From Euryarchaeota archaeon UBA433 (GTDB taxonomy: Archaea; Thermoplasmatota; Poseidoniia; Poseidoniales; Poseidoniaceae), in the NCBI GenBank assembly GCA_002495535.1, contig DAFX01000061.1, positions 1 to 9,275 on the forward strand: a stretch of DNA of 9,275 nucleotides. Direction: 5' to 3'. Position numbers and translations under genes: made by a program. Below the pieces are notes generated by a model, which saw only the letters and a program-made list of their open reading frames with translations, did no database searches and was not told the origin of the DNA. Below are positions 1 to 5,968 of the stretch, one piece after another. How positions within the stretch are numbered: the first letter of the stretch is position 1; the number at the start of each line of letters is the position of its first letter.

Positions 1-327
1 ATGCACGCTAATTTCTCCAACGGGGCAATGCGCGATCAAGGCGGCAAAGCACTCTTTGACTCGATCTGTGAAGCCTTCGGCCGAAACATCGAGAAGCACA
101 TGGCCGTTTATGGCGCTCATAATGAACTGCGATTGACAGGCCTGCACGAAACACAATCCATTGACCAATTCTCGTACGGCGTTTCAGACCGCGGCGCATC
201 AATTCGTGTTCCAGCATCCGTACCGACTGATGGCTGGGTTGGACGTCTTGAAGACCGCCGACCAGCATCCAACGGCGACCCATACAAGATTGGCGCAGTG
301 ATCATCTCAACCACCAAGTCGGCGTAA
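1..327 (+). CDS. glnA: Glutamine synthetase type II, C-terminal fragment (5' end outside window)
   Basis: Glutamine synthetase makes glutamine from glutamate, ammonia and ATP in the cytoplasm. The 108 visible residues match the C-terminal catalytic region of the type II (eukaryote-like) enzyme. In order they are HANFSN (residues 2-7, the HxN nucleotide-site motif, HTNFST in animals), the YGAHNELRLTGLHET block (37-51), the YGVSDRGASIRVP block (59-71) and LEDRRPASNGDPY (83-95). The ATG at position 1 is almost certainly an internal Met, because in the family a Gly-rich stretch precedes HxN and several hundred upstream residues are missing. The stop is TAA at 325-327. It converges with the DUF3592-like gene across 24 bases. 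Type II is clearer than type I because of the RLTGxHET and EDRRPASN blocks. The family call is strong; the host's use of it for ammonia assimilation is inferred. Confidence 0.9.
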   Translation: MHANFSNGAMRDQGGKALFDSICEAFGRNIEKHMAVYGAHNELRLTGLHETQSIDQFSYGVSDRGASIRVPASVPTDGWVGRLEDRRPASNGDPYKIGAVIISTTKSA

Positions 328-351
328 TCAGGCCGTGTGTGTTGAACAGGG

Positions 352-1383
352 TTAAACTTCAACTTCACCCTTCATGATGCCAACAAGGCTTGCATAACCG
401 CTCTTGACGCTCACATTCTCAGCTTTGGTGATCACCAAGAGAATGAAAAGAGGTATGACTACTGGGACGAACCATTCCCAGTTGATTTGGAAACCGGGCC
501 GCAAATCCACTTCACTGGGGTTAACAGGATTGTATGCCACCGTGTGAGTTTCAGCACCAGTTAACTGTTCCATCATGTAAGCAACGGGCGCATGCTCAAA
601 AAATCCAGAATTGTATTCGTGTTCAAACATCACAGTATTTTCAGTTTCATCGCCACCACACACGTACTCAGAACTCACAGCTCCTTCCGAAGAAGGGCTC
701 AAGCAATGCAATTGGAATGTTGCCTTTGCATATTGCGTATCAGAGCACCCATCATCGCCGCACGAGGTCTCAACCCACTCCTCGAACTCAACCACTTGCG
801 CTTCGCCCGTCGGCCAATCTTGTCGTTCAGATTCATGAATCAAAGCAATGGACACGAGTGTTGTAGCCACCATAAAGAAAACGAGAACAAAGGTAAAACC
901 AACCGCAGCGGCAATATTTGCCCACATACCCGCGCTTTCTTCGTATTCTTCCATCCATTGAGGGTTCGCATCTTGCATCCACCCTCCATACTGAATCTCT
1001 CTGTCAATCGGAATTTCTTCATTAAGAATGCCAAGGGCCAGATCCAAAAACGTCTGCGCATCATGGCGCGAATTAAATTCAGAAATATTGGTTGCCCTTC
1101 TAAAATATTGAAAATCCAATGTTTCTTTTCCTTGCTTAAATCGCTCGCCATTGAACCAACTGATGATCTCGTTCGCATCATTCTTCGAGTCCCAAACTGC
1201 GACTGGAAAATCAGCGAGCGAAGCGTCGTATTTCTCAATGGACTCGCTCTGCCTTTGCCCCACAAAGGGAGATTCAACATCATTTGAGGCAAAAACAGGT
1301 TCGGGGGTAGCCGGAGTCACACTCTGCGGCTTAGTGCCGACCTCGGGTTCAGTGTCGACCGTGTCCCAAAAATTGTCGCTCAT
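352..1383 (-). CDS. Two-helix membrane protein with DUF3592-like extracytoplasmic domain
   Basis: A 343-residue protein of unknown function. Residues 1-50 are Pro/Thr/Glu-rich and probably disordered. Residues 55-150 look like a separate, acidic, Trp- and Tyr-rich soluble domain I do not recognise. A membrane helix follows at about 155-182, then a loop of about 120 residues, a second helix at about 303-320 and a short tail. The loop resembles DUF3592: it opens with WPTGEAQVVEFEE (190-202) and closes with HTVAYNPVNPSEVDLRPG (280-297), like the family's closing tyrosine/proline strand. All four cysteines (208, 213, 227, 242) lie in this loop, so disulfides or a metal site outside the membrane are possible. 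The ATG at 1383 has only a weak GTGAGA upstream. It is the last gene of the minus-strand run, 41 bases after the SemiSWEET stop. Reality as a gene is likely; the DUF3592 match is from memory of the family pattern, and the function is unknown. Confidence 0.75.
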   Translation of the reverse strand: MSDNFWDTVDTEPEVGTKPQSVTPATPEPVFASNDVESPFVGQRQSESIEKYDASLADFPVAVWDSKNDANEIISWFNGERFKQGKETLDFQYFRRATNISEFNSRHDAQTFLDLALGILNEEIPIDREIQYGGWMQDANPQWMEEYEESAGMWANIAAAVGFTFVLVFFMVATTLVSIALIHESERQDWPTGEAQVVEFEEWVETSCGDDGCSDTQYAKATFQLHCLSPSSEGAVSSEYVCGGDETENTVMFEHEYNSGFFEHAPVAYMMEQLTGAETHTVAYNPVNPSEVDLRPGFQINWEWFVPVVIPLFILLVITKAENVSVKSGYASLVGIMKGEVEV

Positions 1384-1424
1384 GGAAAAATCTCACAGCC
1401 GTCAAATTTGATGTTTGCCCCGGA

Positions 1425-1706
1425 TTAATCAGCCAAACGCTCGTTCTTTCGCGCTCGCCACGCCCCCAACATGATCGCCCCAATGACGCTCAGAGTCATG
1501 ATATTAGCAGCAATCATCGCGAACGAATCGACCAGAACGCCATAGACGAGCCAGAGGGTGAGGGCAATCGCAACAATGCCGAAAGAGGTGAGTGACAACC
1601 CTTCGTGCTTTTTGTGAACCCAGACCTCAATGATCTGTGGAATCCAGGCAAAGATGCCAATGACGCCAGCGAGCAGCCCGATAGATTCAATCCAAAGCGC
1701 CGCCAT
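1425..1706 (-). CDS. SemiSWEET sugar transporter (PQ-loop/MtN3 family)
   Basis: A 93-residue, three-helix membrane protein, the usual length for SemiSWEETs, which dimerise to form a sugar-permeable carrier. Helix 1 (about 5-29) contains the PQ motif in FAWIPQIIEVW (residues 19-29), followed by the typical polar turn HKKHEGLSLTSF (31-42). Helix 2 spans about 42-60 and helix 3 about 62-83. W52 and N68 stand 16 residues apart, matching the Trp/Asn pair that lines the sugar pocket in characterised bacterial SemiSWEETs. The C-tail is basic (RARKNER). The start is the ATG at 1706; an in-frame TGA lies upstream, and no good ribosome binding site is close (TGAGGG lies about 21 bases away), so translation may depend on the preceding NERD gene, 24 bases upstream. 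The substrate cannot be read from sequence; glucose or sucrose are the usual ones for the family. Confidence 0.88.
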   Translation of the reverse strand: MAALWIESIGLLAGVIGIFAWIPQIIEVWVHKKHEGLSLTSFGIVAIALTLWLVYGVLVDSFAMIAANIMTLSVIGAIMLGAWRARKNERLAD

Positions 1707-1730
1707 AAAACGAAAGCGCCGGATGAACCC

Positions 1731-2666
1731 TCATGAGTCTTTTTCTTTGGTTGGGGTTTCGTGCAGGGCCCATTCGGCTGGGGGTTTTGACACAAACACC
1801 CGTTCAACCATCGCCCAGTCCACTTCCCGAGCGTGCTTTTCACCGACCACGTGCATGTTAAGGGATAATCCATAGGGGATTTTTGCTTCGATATGCTTCG
1901 ACCCACGGCTGAGCCGAATTTCGGTCGGATTGTTGGAAAAGAGTGAGAAAAACCCTCTCCGCTGTGTCAGTTTTGCCTCAACATCAGTGTCCCGTTCTGC
2001 AAACCAATCGTCCACATCTTTTCCAAGCCCAAAACCAAAGACGTCACCTTTCAGCAACAACCCTCCGTTCAAATGAACCTCGTCCCACGTGTTGAACCCC
2101 TCAAGAGTTTCAACCAAATCTTTGTTGAGAGGGCCCGGTTTTGTCTTTTCAAGAAGTTGAATAAATTGGGCTTCATTGACCATTTCCGCCTTCAAATCCT
2201 TTGGAATTTTGGGCCACTCAAGTCGTTGATGGGTCATGGCGACAATCACGCGGAATGACAACTCATCTTCCCCTTTAAGCCCAAGTCGCTTGTTGTGCAG
2301 TACCGCAAGAAGGTCAGCCTTTCGAGCGATTCTATCGGCCACCCCGTCGTGGTTGTGTTGGCTGCCATTTTTCCGATTTTGGATAAAATGGTGTTCTTTG
2401 TTGATCACGAAAGAGCCCGCCCAGTGCTTCTGTTCGACGACAAGCATCGTGTTGCCACCGATGATCACCATGTCGATTTCACGCCGCCCCCCTCGTGGAT
2501 CTGGGATTCGAACGGATTCGTAAATGTGCCAGCCATTTGCTCTTCCAGCAGCCCGTGAAAGTTTTGCCAACCTCGTTTCGGCCAAGTCACCTGCACGATG
2601 AATTTCATCATGAGGGTATGATTTTCGACGGGCTCTCCACCATTTCCATCGGATGCTGAACGACAT
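1731..2666 (-). CDS. NERD-domain protein (putative restriction-like nuclease fold)
   Basis: A 311-residue soluble protein. After a basic, aromatic N-terminus (WKWWRARRK, 7-15), residues about 24-130 form a NERD (nuclease-related) domain. It has GDLAE with E30, the strand VRIPDPRGGRREIDMVIIGG (52-71) with D65, and TMLVVEQKHWAGSF (73-86) with E78 and K80. This is the D-(E/Q)xK pattern of PD-(D/E)xK endonuclease folds, so the expected metal-binding residues are present. Nuclease activity has rarely been shown for NERD proteins, so it is inferred. Residues about 193-300 look like a beta-rich domain I cannot assign (GGLLLKGDVFGFGLG at 201-215). The gene starts at ATG 2666, 6 bases after the phosphatase stop, with GAGGTGA at ideal spacing. 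That makes it the third gene of the unit led by the lipid reductase. The domain call is firm; DNA repair, RNA processing or defence roles are all open. Confidence 0.85.
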   Translation of the reverse strand: MSFSIRWKWWRARRKSYPHDEIHRAGDLAETRLAKLSRAAGRANGWHIYESVRIPDPRGGRREIDMVIIGGNTMLVVEQKHWAGSFVINKEHHFIQNRKNGSQHNHDGVADRIARKADLLAVLHNKRLGLKGEDELSFRVIVAMTHQRLEWPKIPKDLKAEMVNEAQFIQLLEKTKPGPLNKDLVETLEGFNTWDEVHLNGGLLLKGDVFGFGLGKDVDDWFAERDTDVEAKLTQRRGFFSLFSNNPTEIRLSRGSKHIEAKIPYGLSLNMHVVGEKHAREVDWAMVERVFVSKPPAEWALHETPTKEKDS

Positions 2667-2672
2667 CCAGCG

Positions 2673-2679
2673 TCACCTC
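2673..2679 (-). promoter_or_regulatory. Ribosome binding site of the NERD gene
   Basis: GAGGTGA ends 6 bases before the ATG at 2666. Its last three bases are the TGA stop codon of the HAD phosphatase, so terminating ribosomes sit on the next gene's binding site. Confidence 0.78.
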
Positions 2680-3461
2680 AGCAATTCATCAACGCTCTCA
2701 ACGATGAGCGTGGGGTGTTGCTCGGCCCCGTCAGGCAGGTCCGCAACATCATCTCGAGTTGCTTCACCAGAGAGCACCAGCACCCCAACGCATCCAGCGC
2801 GCGTTGCCATCGCAATGTCAGTGTACAGACGATCGCCAACCATGGCACATTTTGCTGGATCGAGGCCCAACGCTTCGATTTTGTGTAAGATCATGCCTGC
2901 GTTTGGCTTTCCAGTGATGTGAACGGGGTCCACTCCAGTGGTCACCTTGAGCATGGCAAGATAGGCTCCAACATCTGGCAGTCCACCATCAGGAGAGGGG
3001 CACACCATATCCGGATGGCTTGCGACAAGAGGAACGCCGGCGTGCAGGTGGATGCTGCCGGTTGCGATTTTCTCGTAATTGATTTCAGTGTCGTACCCGA
3101 GCACGACGTACTGGGGCTTCTTGGAACGGGTCGCAATTCCAACCGCTTCCATCATTTCGCACATCCCCTCGGTGCCGATCGCCCATGTTTCTGTGACGCC
3201 TTGTTTGTTCAACCATGCAAGCAGATCGTGTGTAGAAAGCAAGATTTCTTCAGCGGTGGCGGGAATGCCAAACCCTTCCAATTTTTTCAAGTATTGCGTC
3301 ACAGAGCGGCTTGAATTGTTTGAGAGAAAATACCGAGCGACGCCCTTCTGATCGCAGCGCGCAAGGAAATCCATTGCTCCATCAATCAGGTCACCTCCAA
3401 GGTAAATTGTTCCGTCGAGATCTAGGAATACCGCTTCAATTCCATTGAGTTGAGCGTCCAT
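2673..3461 (-). CDS. HAD-IIA (NagD/phosphoglycolate phosphatase-like) hydrolase
   Basis: A Mg-dependent phosphatase of the HAD superfamily, 262 residues from the chosen start. All four HAD motifs are present (numbers from the chosen Met). Motif I is DLDGT with nucleophile D14 and acid D16, motif II is LSNNSSRS (46-53), motif III is the lysine of TGKPN (K185), and motif IV is GDRLYTDI with D210 and D215. The C2-type cap between motifs II and III and the ASHPD segment (147-151) match the NagD/4-nitrophenylphosphatase/phosphoglycolate phosphatase group. A TTG at 3476 would add five residues and overlap the upstream stop. The ATG at 3461 is preferred because GAGGTG sits 7 bases before it. It lies 11 bases after the lipid reductase and 6 bases before the NERD gene. 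The substrate is not readable; glycerol phosphate or phosphoglycolate are family options, and a lipid link is only suggested by the neighbour. Confidence 0.87.
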   Translation of the reverse strand: MDAQLNGIEAVFLDLDGTIYLGGDLIDGAMDFLARCDQKGVARYFLSNNSSRSVTQYLKKLEGFGIPATAEEILLSTHDLLAWLNKQGVTETWAIGTEGMCEMMEAVGIATRSKKPQYVVLGYDTEINYEKIATGSIHLHAGVPLVASHPDMVCPSPDGGLPDVGAYLAMLKVTTGVDPVHITGKPNAGMILHKIEALGLDPAKCAMVGDRLYTDIAMATRAGCVGVLVLSGEATRDDVADLPDGAEQHPTLIVESVDELLR

Positions 3462-3468
3462 CTGTTGG

Positions 3469-3474
3469 CACCTC
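3469..3474 (-). promoter_or_regulatory. Ribosome binding site of the HAD phosphatase
   Basis: GAGGTG lies 7 bases before the ATG at 3461 and overlaps the TGA stop (3475-3473) of the upstream reductase (TGAGGTG). It complements the archaeal 16S 3' end (CACCUCC) and decides for the ATG over the TTG at 3476. Confidence 0.75.
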
Positions 3475-4861
3475 AAAAGAACAGGGTTTTCATCATGAAC
3501 CAGGGTGAGTGAAGGTCTTCTTGAGCTTCCTTGCTGGCGATCATCTCAGTCATGATTTCTTGTAAAGCAGGCTTATTCTCGGCCTTACCGAAGAACCAGT
3601 TGAGCAGCCATGAACGGCGACTGAGCTTTTGCATCCTGAACGAGTTGATCAGTTCAGGACCGAGCACCTTCCACACTTCATCTTGGTATTCCTGTGGAGT
3701 TTTTCCTTCTGAGATGTGACGGGCTGCCATTTCACCAGTGACGAGAGCGTTACCGACACCTTCGCCGGAGAACGGGTCAACCAGAGAAGCAGCATCACCA
3801 ACCAAGCGGATGCCGTTCATGCTGGAACGGCGCGGCTGCTTCTTCGATTTCTTACGCGGTGATCCGAACGGAAGTTGCCAGCCTTTCGCAGAGCCGGGGA
3901 CCATTTCTGCATTGGCAAACCGATCTTTGAATTTTGGATGATTTGCGATCACATCGGCCTGCAGCGCCTTGAGTTTCTTTTTTTGCTTATCGAGCAGGCT
4001 CATGATCATGCCAATCCCGACGTTGACGACATTTTCAGAAACAGGGAAGATCCAAAAGTATCCGGGGTTCACAGAATCGACAAAGTGGATTTCAATATCG
4101 CCAGTGCTTTCACCGCACCCCTCAACGTTAGTCCAATACTCTCGGTAGCCACCACAGTAATGATCGCGGTCCATCATGGGCTCGTTGTAACTTTCTTCGA
4201 CGACAGATTTAGCGACCGGGCAGCGGTAGCCGCCAGCACCGATCACTTCCTTGCTGTGGAAGGTGAACTCTTTGCCCTTTCGTCCACCGATTCGAACAGT
4301 AATTCCGGCAGCGTGACGAGCGTCGCCCGCCCCTTCTCCGGGGTCATCGCCACCGTTGCCATCGTCAAACAGCACCGTTCGGACGTCCCCGCCTTGAATG
4401 ACTGCGCCACCGGCATCACGAACCATTTGCTGGCAACGAATGAACAACAAAGCGTCGAATTGAGCGCGAGGCAACGCATACCCCGCTTCCAATTTTTCAA
4501 CCGCTTCTTCCGGAAGAGGCACACGGACCCTAGATCCGTTTGGAGAGGAGAACACAATACCCGTCACGCGGAAGTGAGGGGTGGATTCGATATCGGCCTT
4601 CACGCCAAGATCCGCAACGTGGCCGAGCGACTTGCCACCAACCGCGTCGCCGCAAACTTTGTCCCGTGGCCACACGTCTTTTTCGATCAACAAAACCTTC
4701 TTTCCGGCCCTTGCCAAATAGCCAGCAGCAGCAGAGCCACCAGGGCCTCCGCCAACAACAATGGCATCAAAAACTTCGCCGCTTTTCGGAGCTTCACCCG
4801 TGTCAATCGGTTGTTCCCAGACGCGTTCAGCGGAACCCTTGGCTTCACTCATGCTTGACAC
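3473..4861 (-). CDS. Geranylgeranyl reductase family FAD-dependent oxidoreductase
   Basis: A flavoprotein of the geranylgeranyl reductase family, which in archaea saturates the isoprenoid chains of membrane lipids or their precursors. From the GTG start it has 462 residues. The FAD-binding Rossmann motif is VVGGGPGGSAAAGYLARAG (35-53) with the terminal acid of the fold near E60. KVCGDAVGG (68-76) contains the family cysteine C70. GYFWIFPVSENVVNVGIG (267-284) is the substrate-side YxWxFP motif, and GDAASLVDPFSGEGVGNAL (355-373) is the second FAD motif. It is somewhat long for the family, with an acidic Gly-rich insert (about 165-182) and a Lys/Arg-rich insert (336-347). The GTG at 4861 has GGGGTGA 9 bases upstream; the ATG at 4852 (459 residues) is an alternative without such a site. 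It is the first gene of the minus-strand run and is divergent from the EamA gene. A different isoprenoid or quinone substrate is possible. Confidence 0.88.
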   Translation of the reverse strand: MSSMSEAKGSAERVWEQPIDTGEAPKSGEVFDAIVVGGGPGGSAAAGYLARAGKKVLLIEKDVWPRDKVCGDAVGGKSLGHVADLGVKADIESTPHFRVTGIVFSSPNGSRVRVPLPEEAVEKLEAGYALPRAQFDALLFIRCQQMVRDAGGAVIQGGDVRTVLFDDGNGGDDPGEGAGDARHAAGITVRIGGRKGKEFTFHSKEVIGAGGYRCPVAKSVVEESYNEPMMDRDHYCGGYREYWTNVEGCGESTGDIEIHFVDSVNPGYFWIFPVSENVVNVGIGMIMSLLDKQKKKLKALQADVIANHPKFKDRFANAEMVPGSAKGWQLPFGSPRKKSKKQPRRSSMNGIRLVGDAASLVDPFSGEGVGNALVTGEMAARHISEGKTPQEYQDEVWKVLGPELINSFRMQKLSRRSWLLNWFFGKAENKPALQEIMTEMIASKEAQEDLHSPWFMMKTLFF

Positions 4862-4956
4862 ACGACCGATTCACCCCTTGAGTGTTCGCGTGCAGGCCGT
4901 TGCAATCCTTGCATCTTCACCGTTATCCTCATGCGGCGAGGGTCCAACGCCAAACC
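4862..4956. promoter_or_regulatory. Divergent intergenic region between the reductase and EamA genes
   Basis: This 95-base gap separates the minus-strand and plus-strand runs and must hold promoters for both unless they start inside the neighbouring genes. I see no convincing TATA box on either strand. It carries a perfect inverted repeat, TGCAA-TCC-TTGCA, at 4901-4913, which could be an operator or chance. GAGGG at 4938-4942 precedes the EamA ATG at 4957 by 14 bases, a long spacing. Confidence 0.5.
4871..4877 (-). promoter_or_regulatory. Possible ribosome binding site of the geranylgeranyl reductase
   Basis: GGGGTGA pairs with the archaeal anti-Shine-Dalgarno sequence with one G-U wobble. 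It lies 9 bases before GTG 4861 and 18 bases before ATG 4852, so it favours the GTG start. The support is moderate. Confidence 0.45.
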
Positions 4957-5931
4957 ATGGGGGAAACATCCGAGCCGGCCACCGGTGCGTTCATGATTGA
5001 CCCCTCTGCCCCGAAGGAGCGGAAAATAGCGATTGCTGCTTTGCTTGTCGTCACTTCGGTATGGGGTGCAACGTTCATTTGGATGAAGCAAGCCCTCAAC
5101 GCCCTTCAGCCAGAGATTGAGACCTATGGCAGCAACCGAGTTGTTGGCGTCTTGGTCGCAGCTAGGTTTGCCATTGCAGCCATCGTCATGTTTGTGTTTT
5201 TTTCAAAAGGACGCGCGGCGTTGCGGGATTCCGAACAGTGGCGCGGCGGAGCAATACTCGGCGGTTTGATGCTGATTGGTTTTGTAACCCAGATGATTGG
5301 GCTGGATGAAATAAACCCTGCAGTATCCGCATTCCTCACTTCGTTGTACGTGGTGTTCACGGCCATCATTACAATCATTCTGACCAAGACCCGCCCGTCA
5401 AGGATCCTCATGTTCGGCGTTGTTCTCGCCACATTCGGAGCAGGGTTCATCCAAGGCCCACCCCACCTCACCTGGGGCTTTGGTGAAGCGCTCACCGTGG
5501 TGTGCGCCGTGTTCTTCGCCCTCCACATCATCTACACCCAGAAAATCACGCAACAAATGGATCCGATTGGCGTGACCCAAACATCGTTTGCTGTGGTTGC
5601 TTTGGGGGCGGTGGCGATGACCTTCTTGCTCGGCGGCGGCCGTACGGTTGATGAATGGAGCATCATCTTTGACGACGGAGTGCTGATTCCCGTCCTCTGC
5701 CTAGGTATTGGCGGCTCGTTTTTCTGCCTGCTTTTACTGAATATGTTCCAGCGCTACCTCCATCCGATTCAGGCCGCCATCATCTACGCGTTTGAACCCG
5801 TTTGGGCCACCATGTACGGCTTAGGGCTCGACCTTGTGGAGTGGAGTGCATGGATCCTGGTTGGCGGCGGGGCCTTATTTTTGGGCAATATTGTGGTTGA
5901 ATTGTTCACACATGCCGATGAGGAAGAGTAA
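4957..5931 (+). CDS. EamA/DMT-superfamily transporter, ten membrane helices
   Basis: An inner-membrane drug/metabolite transporter with two EamA repeats of five helices each, 324 residues from the chosen start. Helices lie at about 23-43, 62-84, 97-114, 121-141, 147-167, 175-194, 207-226, 243-262, 268-290 and 295-315. Helix 1 has the typical LLVVTSVWGATFIWMK pattern (29-44). The second repeat closes with AAIIYAFEPVWATMYG (273-288), the conserved Glu-Pro-Val segment of the family. The C-tail is short and acidic. The frame is open back to a GTG at 4882, but the hydrophilic leader there is unlike the family. ATG 4957 and ATG 4993 (312 residues, with GGTG 5 bases upstream) are both credible. It is first in a run with a sulfur-amino-acid enzyme and a LysE exporter, which makes an amino-acid or related metabolite a reasonable cargo guess. 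Many DMT members have other substrates. Confidence 0.86.
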   Translation: MGETSEPATGAFMIDPSAPKERKIAIAALLVVTSVWGATFIWMKQALNALQPEIETYGSNRVVGVLVAARFAIAAIVMFVFFSKGRAALRDSEQWRGGAILGGLMLIGFVTQMIGLDEINPAVSAFLTSLYVVFTAIITIILTKTRPSRILMFGVVLATFGAGFIQGPPHLTWGFGEALTVVCAVFFALHIIYTQKITQQMDPIGVTQTSFAVVALGAVAMTFLLGGGRTVDEWSIIFDDGVLIPVLCLGIGGSFFCLLLLNMFQRYLHPIQAAIIYAFEPVWATMYGLGLDLVEWSAWILVGGGALFLGNIVVELFTHADEEE

Positions 5932-5958
5932 ATGACGGGCAACGACTCGAAAGCAAAT

Positions 5959-5963
5959 GAGGG
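5959..5963 (+). promoter_or_regulatory. Ribosome binding site of the Cys/Met-metabolism enzyme
   Basis: GAGGG ends 5 bases before the ATG at 5969. It overlaps the alternative upstream ATG at 5957, which has no such site, and so decides the start. Confidence 0.65.
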
Positions 5964-5968
5964 ATTCC

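Noticed and set aside
328..351. Possible terminator between the glutamine synthetase and DUF3592-like genes
   Set aside because: There is no T-run on either strand and no stable hairpin in the 24-base gap.
592..1287. A 231-codon open frame on the plus strand opposite the DUF3592-like gene
   Set aside because: The translation is rich in Arg, Phe, Ser and His without domain structure, while the minus-strand frame has two clear membrane helices and a DUF3592-like loop.
3875..4858. A 327-codon open frame on the plus strand inside the reductase gene
   Set aside because: It lies fully antisense to a protein with all geranylgeranyl reductase motifs, and its translation shows no domain pattern. It is a by-product of codon bias.
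352..4861. Reading the NERD gene and neighbours as a defence island
   Set aside because: The neighbours are lipid, phosphatase and sugar-transport genes. No methyltransferase, helicase, toxin pair, integrase or CRISPR part is present.
4862..4956. TATA box candidates such as GTTATCC near 4922
   Set aside because: They match the archaeal TATA consensus poorly and no BRE purines precede them convincingly.
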